A stretch of DNA of 64,000 nucleotides from Massilia mucilaginosa (GCF_011682145.1 NZ_WHJH01000023.1:1-64000); one strand, 5' to 3'; numbered from the stretch's first letter, positions 1-7,719 are shown. The notes: generated by a model not told the origin, from the sequence alone. Translations and numbers: made by a program.

Positions 1-54
1 CTTGTCGGACTCGGAAAGCTTGGAAAGGTCGGGACGCGGGAGCTTGTTTGCCAT
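1..54 (-). CDS. N-terminal fragment of a possible IS66-type transposase (runs off window)
   Basis: An ATG on the minus strand at 54 opens a frame that continues to the window edge. The visible 18 residues begin MANKLPRPDLSKLSESDK. N-termini with an LPDLSxLSxxxKDALI pattern are common in IS66-family transposases, which is the basis of this tentative call. Only 18 residues are visible, so neither the family nor intactness can be judged. The start codon lies 6 bp from the divergent gene at 61. It could equally be an unrelated gene. Confidence 0.35.
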   Translation of the reverse strand, partial: MANKLPRPDLSKLSESDK

Positions 55-60
55 GCCGCT

Positions 61-849
61 ATGATGAACGAAGCGTCCGGCGTTTACAACATGTATATTT
101 CATCGTCACTCAGGCTGAACAGTTACCTATTTTTTTGCTATACGTACGCGCAATCGACAATACCGGGGGCGGACGCTAAGCAGAAGCTTTTGGACGGCGT
201 GACGAGCGAAATTCTGGAATTTATATATGATGAGAATTTTTGTACTTATTCGGTCTGTTTTCACCGATGTGCAAACGAAACTAGCCAGGTTGATCTGGTC
301 ATCGCCTCGCGCATAAGTTCATTGATATGCGAGATATGTCTCGACGCCGCACCATGCACACTTGCATCTATCGCTCCCCCTCCGGAAACTCTGGCCACTC
401 TCGACGCAGGCTTGAGGGAGCGCGTAATTGGCCTCATAAAGTCCGGTTCTCGACCCTTGTTGTTCTTTATGCTGACATCGCTTCTTCGCAAGGCAAAGCA
501 TAGAGACGGAAATCTGCTTGCATTAAGAAATGAACTCGAGGAAGGAGCGGGACTGAAAAACTTCGCGGTCGAGGCAAGGGAAGCAAAGCAAGGGTTGCAT
601 AAATTGCTGGGCGGGCGAACAAATTCAAATCCTCAGTATCAGCATCTTATGCGGATTATTTCCGAAAATATTCGGATAGAAAAGAAGACTCTCGTGTACA
701 ATTTTTATGACTACAAGTTGCCCGCAGTGCTACTGAGTGGGGATGTCGTCTTTGATCTTAATCGGCACTTCCATCCTGACCAGCCTGCCGTGCCGTTTAA
801 TCCATTGGAACATGCCAGGTGGATGCAATCATTCCAGAACTGGTTATAG
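61..849 (+). CDS. Hypothetical protein, AT-rich orphan gene
   Basis: A 262-residue frame with no family I recognise. The protein looks genuine: long helical stretches, balanced composition, and a C-terminal part rich in aromatic residues ending in QSFQNWL. There is no signal peptide and no clear membrane segment. The start is uncertain. The ATGs at 61 and 64 leave only 6 bp to the divergent start at 54, and an internal ATG at 91 (MYISSSLRLN) is a plausible alternative; neither has a clear ribosome binding site. Base composition and codon use are visibly more AT-rich than the rest of the window, suggesting horizontal acquisition next to a possible transposase. The gene stands alone, ending about 145 bp before the convergent PEP-CTERM gene. 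Confidence 0.55.
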   Translation: MMNEASGVYNMYISSSLRLNSYLFFCYTYAQSTIPGADAKQKLLDGVTSEILEFIYDENFCTYSVCFHRCANETSQVDLVIASRISSLICEICLDAAPCTLASIAPPPETLATLDAGLRERVIGLIKSGSRPLLFFMLTSLLRKAKHRDGNLLALRNELEEGAGLKNFAVEAREAKQGLHKLLGGRTNSNPQYQHLMRIISENIRIEKKTLVYNFYDYKLPAVLLSGDVVFDLNRHFHPDQPAVPFNPLEHARWMQSFQNWL

Positions 850-940
850 GAAAACAATCGTCTATGAACGCGCAATAGAATGCCCCCCAAACTTGTTTCC
901 GACGGCAAGGGCTTTAACAGCTGAGTTGGTTTGTTCCGAT

Positions 941-976
941 AACAAGGCAGCCCCGGTAATCCGGTGCTGCCTTGTT
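941..976. terminator. Bidirectional hairpin between convergent genes
   Basis: A long inverted repeat pairs AACAAGGCAGC with GCTGCCTTGTT, with an inner CGG/CCG pairing around TAAT. It lies between the plus-strand gene ending at 849 and the minus-strand gene ending at 995. The tract after the hairpin is T-rich on the plus strand (TTGTTTGTT). It probably ends transcription from both sides. Confidence 0.6.
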
Positions 977-994
977 TGTTGGGGGGCCGGCGAA

Positions 995-1534
995 TCAGGC
1001 CGTCTTCAGGGACTTTGCGCGACGGCATGCCAAGCCTACGACGCCCAGGCCAAGCGCCATCAGCGCATAGGTCTCGGGTTCGGGAACGGCGCTGACGGCG
1101 CCGGGCCCGCCAATGGTCGTGCTGTGCTGGCCATACTCGAAGCCTTCATAGCCGGTAATCACCAGCACGTAGGTGGTGTTGGCGTCCAGGTTGGCCACGA
1201 AGCCCGATGTGGTCGTACCAAAAAGATCGTCGTTACCGATCAGGGCGTTCGTCAGCGACGAGCTGGGATCGAAGCTCGGGCTGTAAAGGAACACCAACGA
1301 GTCGAAAGCCGCCGTCGTCAGGAACGAGTACACGCCCGCCGCCGAAACCGTGAATCTGAATTGGTTGTAGCTGACATCCGTGCCCTTTGCCGACAAGCCG
1401 GACAGGTCCTCGACCGGTCGAATAAAAATGGCGGCGCCAGTCGTGTCGCCGGTGATGGTGTGGATGGAATCAGCCTGGGCGGTCGATGCAAAGGCACAAA
1501 AGGCCAGGGCGAGCAGTGTCGATTTCAGAAACAT
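995..1534 (-). CDS. PEP-CTERM sorting domain-containing exported protein
   Basis: This 179-residue secreted protein carries an N-terminal Sec signal peptide (hydrophobic core LLALAFCAF, cleavage near AQA-DS). Its C-terminus is a textbook PEP-CTERM tripartite signal: VPEPETYAL, a short transmembrane stretch (LMALGLGVVGLA) and a basic tail (CRRAKS). Such proteins are processed by an exosortase in exopolysaccharide-producing Gram-negatives; no exosortase is visible here. The middle part is beta-rich, with repeated Thr/Ser/Asp, consistent with an extracellular domain. The ATG at 1534 was chosen over the one at 1540 because AAGGA lies 6 nt before it and directly abuts the upstream ATG. Ligand or function unknown. 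Confidence 0.85.
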   Translation of the reverse strand: MFLKSTLLALAFCAFASTAQADSIHTITGDTTGAAIFIRPVEDLSGLSAKGTDVSYNQFRFTVSAAGVYSFLTTAAFDSLVFLYSPSFDPSSSLTNALIGNDDLFGTTTSGFVANLDANTTYVLVITGYEGFEYGQHSTTIGGPGAVSAVPEPETYALMALGLGVVGLACRRAKSLKTA

Positions 1535-1635
1535 GGTCATTCCTTTTTGATAATTGCTAAGTCATTGGGTGGTAGGGCGAAAGCTCATGCAAGACCGCGG
1601 TGCTCGTAAAGAGCGCGGGCCTTGCCGGCACGTTG

Positions 1636-2100
1636 CTATTTGGTTTGCGCTGGCAGGATGGCAATCCGCCGGCCTCGCCCGTCGACTGAAATGTTCGCCG
1701 CCGTGCCGGATACGGTGGGCCGGCCGTTTTGCACGGTGAACGACGAGATTTTCGAACGTCGTTTGCCATCGAACTCGCCATCGACCTGCACCGCCAGATT
1801 GCTCGTGCCCGATCCTGGCGTGTAGTTGACAATCAGCGTCATCACCTGGCCGGCGGCGAAAGTACCGCCGATGACGGGGGACCTGGTTCCAATTACGGTC
1901 AGGCCATCCACGCCGTGGACCCGGACATTGACCTGCTGCGCAGCCGACTCGAAGGCGATCTTCAGCGTGGCTTGTTGAGTTTGCACCGTTCCGACGATTT
2001 CTACGGGCGCATGTGGCTTGGCCTGGACGGCCGCGGCCGTGAATGAGGTGATCAGTCCGACGGCGAGCGCCGCCGCCAGCGTTGAAATTTTCACTTGCAT
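1636..2100 (-). CDS. Small exported protein of unknown function
   Basis: A 154-residue protein with a clear Sec signal peptide (MQVKISTLAAALAVGLI, cleavage near VQA-KP). The mature part is beta-strand-rich and reads like a single immunoglobulin-like or adhesin-type module, with alternating hydrophobic residues and motifs such as VNVRVHGVDGL and LIVNYTPGSG. No family is recognised. The start has a good Shine-Dalgarno (AAGGA about 8 nt upstream). It lies 29 bp downstream of the metalloprotease gene on the same strand, so the two are probably co-transcribed. It could be a co-secreted partner, inhibitor or substrate of that protease; this is inference from position only. Confidence 0.75.
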   Translation of the reverse strand: MQVKISTLAAALAVGLITSFTAAAVQAKPHAPVEIVGTVQTQQATLKIAFESAAQQVNVRVHGVDGLTVIGTRSPVIGGTFAAGQVMTLIVNYTPGSGTSNLAVQVDGEFDGKRRSKISSFTVQNGRPTVSGTAANISVDGRGRRIAILPAQTK

Positions 2101-2129
2101 GATGGCATCCTTAGGGAGGCGGGAACGCT

Positions 2130-3830
2130 TTAGCGGACCGCTTTGGTTTTTCGATTGACAATCGTGGCCTTGCCCGCGATATCACCGCTTGCGATGCGCA
2201 CCGAGGCGGTGTATTGGCCGCTCGATTTGGTAACGAAGCCTTGGACCGTGAGGACGTACACCTTGTTCGCCTTGGCAACGAACGAGAACTGCTCGGTTCC
2301 GGTGTACTCATTGTCGGCACCGGCGATCTTCTTGCCGTCTTCGAGCAGCGCGAGCCCGATGTCGCTGCTCGAGTTCCCGATGACCTGGATCGGACCTGCG
2401 GCAGGGCTGGTGAACCTGATGTAGCGGTTCGCTCCAAGCCTGTTGACGTTGTCCACATCGGCCAGGAACGTCAGGGTCTGGCTAGCGCCGTCCACCGTCA
2501 TCTGCCGGAAGAGCGGGAGATTCGCCGCATTGCCGCCGTTGTTGGTCTCGCCGGTCCCGAACGCGTCTTGAATGGGGTCGATAAGCGACTCTGAGGTCAG
2601 GCTGTCGATTGCCGCAATCGTGGAGGCCGAGGTGCCGGGGACTGCTTTCAAGGCGTTGGTGAACGAAAAAATGGAAGTCACAGCCGGGGTACTCTTCTGC
2701 CCCCCGGTCATGATGTCGTAGATGGGTCCCAGTCCAAGCGCCACGTTGTCAAACGGCTCATTCGCCGGGTCGAAGAGATCATACAGCACGGATTGCACAG
2801 AAGCTTCGGAGAACCAACCCGGCTTCGGATCGTTGGCGTCGTTGGTTTCCATGTCGATGACGAGCGTCGTCCTGACCTGGCCGACTCCTCCGGTATCCTT
2901 GTACTTCGCGTCCGGAAAAAGGATCATCGCGCTCAGCGCATTTCCCCACCCTTCGCCAAAGGCAAGCCGTGGATCGACGATGTTGCCAGCGCTGTGACTT
3001 CCACCGATGCTGTCCGAGCGAGCCAGCTTGTCTTCAAAGTAATGACCCCATTCATGCACCATCACATGGGCATCGTATTCGTCGGTATCCACATCCGCCT
3101 TGCCGAGGATGAAGATGCCGCCCGAGGCACTGCTGTAGTGCGAAGTGTCGATCTGGCCCAACGTCTTATCGCCAGATTCCGGGCGATTTTTGACGCTCCA
3201 GTTAATTGGCAGCAAAGGAAATTTCACCAGCGGTCGCACCGCCATGAAAGCGCGTGCCGTCGTGTAGAGCGTGTCGAGGCTGGCAAACGGTGCAGCCGCA
3301 CGCGCCCCCGTGTAGGACGACCCTCCCCAGCCGCTGCCTGCGTTCAGGTCCTTGACGGTGACCGCCGCGGTCGTCGTAATTGCCGCGGACTCCAGCGTGT
3401 ACAAGGCGTCGCCGCTGGTGTTGTCCTGAACCCGCAATGGCGGATTGGCCGTCTCGGCGAACGCCCGGACCCTGACCCGCGTTACCAGATCGGGAACCGG
3501 GAAGCTGTAGCTACCGTCTTCCCCTGAGGTGGTGGCCGCGAGTTCCCTGTTCGTGCCGCTCTCTTTGCTGTATTCAACCAGCACCACCCGCACGTTGCGA
3601 ATGGGCTTTTGCACAACCGCGCTGTAGTTAAGCCCGTTCTCCAGCGTCGACGGTACCCGGTCATATGTCAGCTTTCCGTACAACACCTTGCCCTTGGTGT
3701 CGGCTTTGGCTTCGTTCACAGCCAAACCTAAAACGCCGAACAAACAGAGTGCCCCGACGCCAACAAGCCGAGCCAGGCGGCTGGTCTCAAGCTGGCGAAG
3801 GCCATATCCAAATCTGCCCCGAACATGCAT
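2130..3830 (-). CDS. Exported zinc metalloprotease with HEWGH motif
   Basis: A 566-residue protein with an N-terminal signal/anchor segment (about residues 20-43, ending near AKA-DT). A beta-sandwich, CarboxypepD_reg-like region follows (about 45-125, GEDGSYSFPVPD). The gluzincin-type catalytic centre has HEWGH at 259-263, with Glu293 in FGEGWGNAL as the probable third zinc ligand. The last 100 residues resemble a pre-peptidase C-terminal type beta domain (about 455-550). The predicted role is extracellular or periplasmic zinc-dependent proteolysis. The start has a good Shine-Dalgarno (AGGAGA). A small exported protein follows 29 bp downstream. The upstream leader contains stacked stems and an intrinsic terminator, suggesting regulated read-through. 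The exact MEROPS family was not determined. Confidence 0.8.
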   Translation of the reverse strand: MHVRGRFGYGLRQLETSRLARLVGVGALCLFGVLGLAVNEAKADTKGKVLYGKLTYDRVPSTLENGLNYSAVVQKPIRNVRVVLVEYSKESGTNRELAATTSGEDGSYSFPVPDLVTRVRVRAFAETANPPLRVQDNTSGDALYTLESAAITTTAAVTVKDLNAGSGWGGSSYTGARAAAPFASLDTLYTTARAFMAVRPLVKFPLLPINWSVKNRPESGDKTLGQIDTSHYSSASGGIFILGKADVDTDEYDAHVMVHEWGHYFEDKLARSDSIGGSHSAGNIVDPRLAFGEGWGNALSAMILFPDAKYKDTGGVGQVRTTLVIDMETNDANDPKPGWFSEASVQSVLYDLFDPANEPFDNVALGLGPIYDIMTGGQKSTPAVTSIFSFTNALKAVPGTSASTIAAIDSLTSESLIDPIQDAFGTGETNNGGNAANLPLFRQMTVDGASQTLTFLADVDNVNRLGANRYIRFTSPAAGPIQVIGNSSSDIGLALLEDGKKIAGADNEYTGTEQFSFVAKANKVYVLTVQGFVTKSSGQYTASVRIASGDIAGKATIVNRKTKAVR

Positions 3831-3857
3831 GAAGATCTCTCCTATTGGTCAATCGCC

Positions 3858-3887
3858 AAAAAACCTTGGCAACCCCTGTTGCCATGG
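3858..3887 (-). terminator. Intrinsic terminator inside the metalloprotease leader
   Basis: On the minus strand TGGCAAC pairs with GTTGCCA around an AGGG loop, extended by CC/GG across one mismatch and followed by six T residues. It lies upstream of the Shine-Dalgarno and start codon of the metalloprotease, not after a gene. This argues for premature termination control. Confidence 0.65.
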
Positions 3888-3960
3888 TCACGTTTCGTTG
3901 CCGAGGGCGGTACGGGCCTCAGCAAGCTTGGGGCTCATACCGCTGTGCGGCAAATTTGCC
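3858..3960 (-). promoter_or_regulatory. Structured 5' leader of the metalloprotease gene, candidate riboswitch or attenuator
   Basis: Read on the minus strand, nested pairings are visible: TTGCCG (3953-3948) with CGGCAA (3903-3898), enclosing GCGGTA (3943-3938) with TACCGC (3912-3907). Inside these is a short GCC/GGC stem. A terminator hairpin and U-tract follow. The 3' arm of the outer stem (GGCAAC) is also complementary to the 3' arm of the terminator (GTTGCC), so the two structures compete. This is the usual geometry of a transcription-attenuating riboswitch. No known aptamer class was recognised. Confidence 0.5.
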
Positions 3961-4171
3961 TTTACAATATCCCAGTGTTGATAAATGTTTAAATATCTTT
4001 TTGACACTTGTCAGCTGCTGACGCCGCCTCTTGCTATACGTTGGCCAAAAACAACAAGCAGCGAATGATGGCTGTCATCTGCCATACCGATACCGCCCAT
4101 GCGCCTGCTGGACGACATCCACTGGCTGCTTGGCGTCAGCTCCGGCGGCAAGGCCGAATGCCTCAACTTGC

Positions 4172-4206
4172 TTGTGTTTATGCACATCGTCCACTATGAT
4201 GGACAA
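4172..4206 (+). promoter_or_regulatory. Promoter with start point on the ATG of the XRE-cupin gene
   Basis: A -10 hexamer TATGAT (4195-4200) stands 17 bp after TTGTGT (4172-4177). Six bases (GGACAA) separate the -10 from the ATG at 4207, so transcription would begin at or next to the start codon. GTCC (4189-4192) and GGAC (4201-4204) form an inverted repeat across the -10, a possible autoregulatory operator. Confidence 0.5.
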
Positions 4207-4779
4207 ATGGATACATTGGAAGACGATACGAGCACTGCAATTGCCCGCCGGGTCCGCCTTGAGCGCGACGCGCGCGGCTGGTCGCTGGCGGAGCTGGCAA
4301 GCAAGTCCGGCGTGGCCAAGGCCACCATCAGCAAGATCGAGCGCGAGGAAACCAGCCCCACGGCGGTGATCCTGGTGCGGCTGGCCGGCGCCTTCGACCT
4401 GACCCTGGCCGGCCTGCTGCTGCGCGCCGAAGGCCACGACGATGCCAGCCGCGTCATGCGCGCGGCGCAGCAACCCTTGTGGCGCGACCCCGACAGCGGC
4501 TATGTGCGCAGGCAAGTCTACGCGCGTCCCGACCACCCGCTTGAAATCGTGCAGGTCGACATGCCGCCCGGCCAGCGTGTCGTGCTGCCGGCCTCGTCGT
4601 ACGCGCACATCCGCCAGGCGATCTGGGTCCAGGCCGGTCCATTGAGCGTGAACGAGGGCGGCGAGCAGCATCTGCTGGAAGCCGGCGACTGCCTCGGCTT
4701 CGGGCCGCCGTCCGAAGTGACGATTGCCAATGAGGGCACCGACGCTTGCCGCTACCTTGTCGTTCTTTCCCGGAGCTGA
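4207..4779 (+). CDS. XRE-family transcriptional regulator with cupin domain
   Basis: A 190-residue regulator. Residues about 10-65 form a classic XRE helix-turn-helix (ARRVRLERDARGWSLAELA, then SGVAKATISKIEREETSPT). Residues about 100-185 form a cupin beta-barrel expected to bind a small ligand. This architecture is known for repressors of catabolic and export genes. The frame is open further upstream, but the ATG at 4207 matches the usual family N-terminus (MDTLxDD) and sits exactly at the predicted start point of the promoter. There is no Shine-Dalgarno, consistent with a leaderless message. The stop is 4 bp before the GNAT gene, implying an operon; the acetyltransferase is the likely regulated partner. 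The ligand is unknown. Confidence 0.85.
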   Translation: MDTLEDDTSTAIARRVRLERDARGWSLAELASKSGVAKATISKIEREETSPTAVILVRLAGAFDLTLAGLLLRAEGHDDASRVMRAAQQPLWRDPDSGYVRRQVYARPDHPLEIVQVDMPPGQRVVLPASSYAHIRQAIWVQAGPLSVNEGGEQHLLEAGDCLGFGPPSEVTIANEGTDACRYLVVLSRS

Positions 4780-4783
4780 ACCT

Positions 4784-5314
4784 ATGTCCACTATTGAAAT
4801 CCGTCCATTGCTGCCCGCGCCCGCACTGATCGACACACTCGCGGCTCTGCTGGTCGAGGTCGTCGCCGATGGCGGCTCGGTCGGCTTCATGCATCCGCTT
4901 GACAGTACCCAGGCCCGGGCTTTCTGGACCAGCGCGCTGCAAGCCGCAGCCGGCGGCCAGCGCGTCGTGTTGGGCGCTTTCGACGACGATCGCCTGGTGG
5001 CGACGGTCAGCCTGCTGCTCGACTGCCCGCCCAACCAGCCGCACCGCGCGGAGATCGCCAAGATGATGACCTTGACACGCTGCCGTGGACGCGGCATCGC
5101 GGCGGCCCTGCTGCTTGCAGCCGAAGCCGCCGCTGTAGAGCGCGGCAAGACCCTGCTGGTGCTCGACACCGCCAGCGATGGCGGCGCGGCCGGGCTCTAC
5201 GAGAAACACGGCTTCACGCTAAGCGGAGAAATTCCCGACTACGCGCTCAAGCCTCACGGGGGGCTGACGGGAACCTTGTTGTATTGGAAGCGGATCGGCA
5301 TTGCGCGCGTCTGA
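4784..5314 (+). CDS. GNAT-family N-acetyltransferase
   Basis: A 176-residue acetyl-CoA-dependent acyltransferase. The GNAT core is visible: the MMTLTRCRGRGIAAALLLAAE stretch carries the acetyl-CoA-binding R/QxxGxG/A motif at about residues 98-110, followed by LLVLDTASDGGAAGLYEKHGF, the conserved beta5/alpha4 segment. The substrate cannot be read from sequence. It starts 4 bp after the XRE-cupin regulator and is probably co-transcribed with it, as often seen for a regulator and the modifying enzyme it controls. The ATG at 4784 was preferred over upstream in-frame ATGs because those lie inside the regulator gene. Confidence 0.85.
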   Translation: MSTIEIRPLLPAPALIDTLAALLVEVVADGGSVGFMHPLDSTQARAFWTSALQAAAGGQRVVLGAFDDDRLVATVSLLLDCPPNQPHRAEIAKMMTLTRCRGRGIAAALLLAAEAAAVERGKTLLVLDTASDGGAAGLYEKHGFTLSGEIPDYALKPHGGLTGTLLYWKRIGIARV

Positions 5315-5359
5315 CAGCATTGTCAACGCCGGCCCCGCAGCTCGACCAGCTTGCGACTT

Positions 5360-5794
5360 CTACGCCGCGCACGGCGCCCCCACGGCGCTGATGGGAAACA
5401 GGCGGTCGTAGGCGATGTTGAACAGGAATCCGTAGACCAGATAGAAAGTAACGATCGCCAGATCCATCAAGAACGCTGCCCACAGGCCGATTTCCAGGTA
5501 CCAGGCGATCATCGGGATCAGCATGGCGACCAGGCCCGCTTCGAACAGGAAGGTGTGTGCGATCCGGATTGCCATCGTTTTATGCACGCTGCCGCGCAGG
5601 CGCAGCATGGCGCGGTCGAATCCCATGTTGAAGACGAAATTCCAGAGCGTGGCGACGGTCGCCGAGGCAATGCCGATCACGCCCATGTGCTCGATCGGCT
5701 GGTCGAAGATGAGTGCCGATCCAGGAATGAAGATGGCCAGGGCCACGGCTTCGAAAAGAAGCGCGTGTCTGACACGATCGCGGAATGTGCGCAC
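5360..5794 (-). CDS. PACE-family (AceI-like) multidrug efflux transporter
   Basis: A 144-residue inner-membrane protein with four predicted transmembrane helices, made of two tandem bacterial transmembrane pair domains. PACE signature elements are all present: RxRHAxxFE in helix 1 with Glu at position 15, the residue essential in Acinetobacter AceI; WNxxFNxxFD at the end of the first repeat; RxAHTxxFE in the second; and YxxxYDRLFP near the C-terminus. Family members export biocides such as chlorhexidine and some polyamines by proton antiport. The GTG at 5794 gives the family length and has AAGGA 7 nt upstream; the longer frame to 6010 is not supported. It is divergent from a LysR gene, as aceI is from aceR. 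Confidence 0.9.
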   Translation of the reverse strand: MRTFRDRVRHALLFEAVALAIFIPGSALIFDQPIEHMGVIGIASATVATLWNFVFNMGFDRAMLRLRGSVHKTMAIRIAHTFLFEAGLVAMLIPMIAWYLEIGLWAAFLMDLAIVTFYLVYGFLFNIAYDRLFPISAVGAPCAA

Positions 5795-5894
5795 GTAAAT
5801 CCTTTGTTTGTTCGTCGTTGCGGATGCTGCCCAGGCGAACGAACGATGTTGTGCCCATTGCAACGATGCGGCGCGACATCGTCCGGATACCCGG

Positions 5895-5955
5895 TTGACG
5901 TTTCGGAAACATGATCGCATACTCGATAAATGGTCACATAGAGGTAAAATCGAGT
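5895..5955. promoter_or_regulatory. Intergenic promoter and candidate LysR operator between PACE and LysR genes
   Basis: TTGACG (5895-5900) and CATACT (5918-5923), 17 bp apart, form a plausible promoter toward the LysR gene. A perfect inverted repeat, ACTCGAT (5921-5927) and ATCGAGT (5949-5955), overlaps and follows the -10. Such a dyad is a candidate binding site for the LysR protein, though wider than the usual T-N11-A spacing. Confidence 0.4.
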
Positions 5956-5970
5956 CATCATGCTTCAAAT

Positions 5971-6864
5971 ATGAAACACCTGAACTGGGATGACTTGCGT
6001 CTGTTGTCATTGATCGCGCAGGAAGGGACCTTGCGGGGAGCAGCCCGAAAGGCGGGGCTCAGTCCGGCTACGCTGTCGCGCCGGCTTGACGCCCTGGAAG
6101 AAGCGGTGGGGCAAAAGCTCGTCGAGCGTTTTCAGGGCGGTTGCATTCCAACCGCCTTCGGGACCGATGTTTTCGCATTGGCCGACCAAATGGGCGAGAT
6201 CGCACTGGAAGTGGAGCGCACGCGCGATCGCCAGAACGCGCATGCCGCGTCCGGCGTGGTACGGATCAACACCGACGAATGGCTATCGTATTTCTTGACG
6301 ACGCGGTTCGCGCCATTTCATGAGGCTTATCCCAACGTCGAGGTGGAAATCGTCACCTCGCACCGGCCCTACAGCCTGGCCCGGCGCGAAGCTGACCTTG
6401 CGATTCGCCCTTACCGTCCCGAACAGCTCGACCTCGTCACGCGCCATCTGGGCACCTTGTCCTTCGGCCTGTATTGCACCCGGGATGTCGCCACGCGCCA
6501 TGCGGCTGCCTTTGCAAACCAGGAATGGGCGAGCGTGCCGTTCGTGGGGTTCGACGAGCCGCGCTCGGAGTTCCAGTCCGACCGCTGGCTGCGTGCGCTT
6601 CCTGGCGGGCCGGTGCCATGGATGCGATGCAGTTACGGGCTGGGGATTCTCGATGGCGTGGCCCATGGCGCCGGCCTGGGTGTGCTTGCCACCTTTCTCG
6701 CCAGCGACCAGCACGATCTGGTCGCCGCGATTCCGCATATTCCCGAGCTGGATCAGGATATCTGGCTGTCGATGCACAGCGGCCTGCGTACCAGCGCGCG
6801 CGTGAAAGCGGTGGTCGATTTCATGGGGCAGGTATTCAGCCAATACCGGGAGACGGGCCGTTGA
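5971..6864 (+). CDS. LysR-family transcriptional regulator (AceR-like position)
   Basis: A 297-residue LysR-type regulator. The N-terminal winged helix-turn-helix occupies about residues 1-60 (WDDLRLLSLIAQEGTLRGAAR, LSPATLSRRLDALEEAVG). The effector-binding periplasmic-binding-protein-like domain spans about 90-290. The ATG at 5971 gives the family-standard N-terminus; an in-frame ATG at 5911 would add 20 atypical residues. It is transcribed divergently from the PACE efflux gene with 176 bp between them, so that gene is its most likely target. In Acinetobacter the LysR protein AceR activates the PACE gene aceI; the same logic is inferred here. Its end overlaps the convergent GNAT gene by 29 bp. 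Confidence 0.85.
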   Translation: MKHLNWDDLRLLSLIAQEGTLRGAARKAGLSPATLSRRLDALEEAVGQKLVERFQGGCIPTAFGTDVFALADQMGEIALEVERTRDRQNAHAASGVVRINTDEWLSYFLTTRFAPFHEAYPNVEVEIVTSHRPYSLARREADLAIRPYRPEQLDLVTRHLGTLSFGLYCTRDVATRHAAAFANQEWASVPFVGFDEPRSEFQSDRWLRALPGGPVPWMRCSYGLGILDGVAHGAGLGVLATFLASDQHDLVAAIPHIPELDQDIWLSMHSGLRTSARVKAVVDFMGQVFSQYRETGR

Positions 6865-7342
6865 TGCCTGAAAGCCTGCCCTGGTGCTCCTGTTTCGGCA
6901 TGGTGTAAACATAAAAGAAGTCGTCATCGCGCTCCCAGCCTTTCGCCTCGTACAGTGCTTGCGCGTTCGCGTTGGTGCTCGCGGTCGACAGGGCAAGACG
7001 GATGGCGCCGACGGTCTTGGCAAAATCGACCGAAGCGGAAATGAGCCGGGATCCCACGCCCTTGCGACGCCCCCGCTCACTGACAAACAAGTCGTTCAGG
7101 ATGAAAATCCGCCCGAGAGAAACACTCGAAAAACTCGGATACAACTGCGCAAAGCCGACTGGCTCCGATCCCTCATGCGCAATGAACACGACCGATTCGC
7201 CGTGATCGAAACGGTCGGACAGAAATTGCCTGGCGGCCGCCAGATCGCTGTCGCGCTCGTAGAACTGGCGGTAGCCATCGAATAGAACTGTCAATGCGTC
7301 GAGGTCGGCAAGTACGGCCTGGCGAATCTGAATCGTGCTCAT
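6836..7342 (-). CDS. GNAT-family N-acetyltransferase
   Basis: A 168-residue acetyltransferase of the GNAT fold. Motif A is visible as LNDLFVSERGRRKGVGSRLI (R/QxxGxG/A within SERGRRKGVG), followed by LALSTASTNANAQALYEAKGW, the conserved C-terminal half. The N-terminus IQIRQAVLADLDALTVLFDGYRQFY is typical of small-molecule acetyltransferases of this group. The substrate is unknown. The ATG at 7342 was chosen because it begins the conserved fold; in-frame starts at 7357 and 7396 would add non-conserved residues. It is convergent with the LysR gene and overlaps its last 29 bp. Confidence 0.85.
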   Translation of the reverse strand: MSTIQIRQAVLADLDALTVLFDGYRQFYERDSDLAAARQFLSDRFDHGESVVFIAHEGSEPVGFAQLYPSFSSVSLGRIFILNDLFVSERGRRKGVGSRLISASVDFAKTVGAIRLALSTASTNANAQALYEAKGWERDDDFFYVYTMPKQEHQGRLSGINGPSPGIG

Positions 7343-7428
7343 GCGGTTATCATCCATGCAAAGTGTTTGAAGCAGCTTATCCTGCTCAAATTGCAATGTA
7401 TCATCAAAATTTGAAGAGGGTTGAGTGC

Positions 7429-7719
7429 ATGGATGAAGCGGCCAAGAAGGACATTGTCGCGTTAGGGCGCAAGGCGCACGACCTGACCGAGTCGGCCTAC
7501 CGCAGCCACACGGCGACGCGCGGCGATTCCGCGTGGGCGGATAAGCAGAGGATCCTGCTTGCCGACATGGCGCTGCACTTGCTGCAAACCTCGCTCAAAG
7601 ATGGCGACCTGTCGGCCGCTGAACTCAAGCGCAACCTGTATGCCATCCTCACCATTTCCGACCAGTTCATCCCCGATGACGGTCTGAAAGCGATTGCCGA
7701 GCGCTTGTACGCCACCTGA
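7429..7719 (+). CDS. Small hypothetical helical protein
   Basis: A 96-residue soluble, mostly helical protein with no family recognised. It has no signal peptide or membrane segment. The C-terminal half (DGDLSAAELKRNLYAILTIS) looks like a helical bundle. The ATG at 7429 follows a purine-rich Shine-Dalgarno (GAAGAGGG). It is divergent from the GNAT gene at 7342 and 41 bp upstream of a serine hydrolase on the same strand. A TAGAAT element just after its stop suggests that the hydrolase has its own promoter. Confidence 0.65.
   Translation: MDEAAKKDIVALGRKAHDLTESAYRSHTATRGDSAWADKQRILLADMALHLLQTSLKDGDLSAAELKRNLYAILTISDQFIPDDGLKAIAERLYAT

Noticed and set aside
3858-3960. Cyclic-di-GMP (GEMM) riboswitch upstream of the metalloprotease
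   Set aside because: A GGCAAA segment is present, but the tetraloop stem and GACGCAAAGCC segment expected of that class are missing. It is therefore reported only as an unassigned structured leader.
4001-4013. TGACACTTGTCA palindrome as a regulator operator or promoter
   Set aside because: It resembles the operators at 10366-10396 but has a different half-site spacing, and TTGACA here has no -10 at the right distance.
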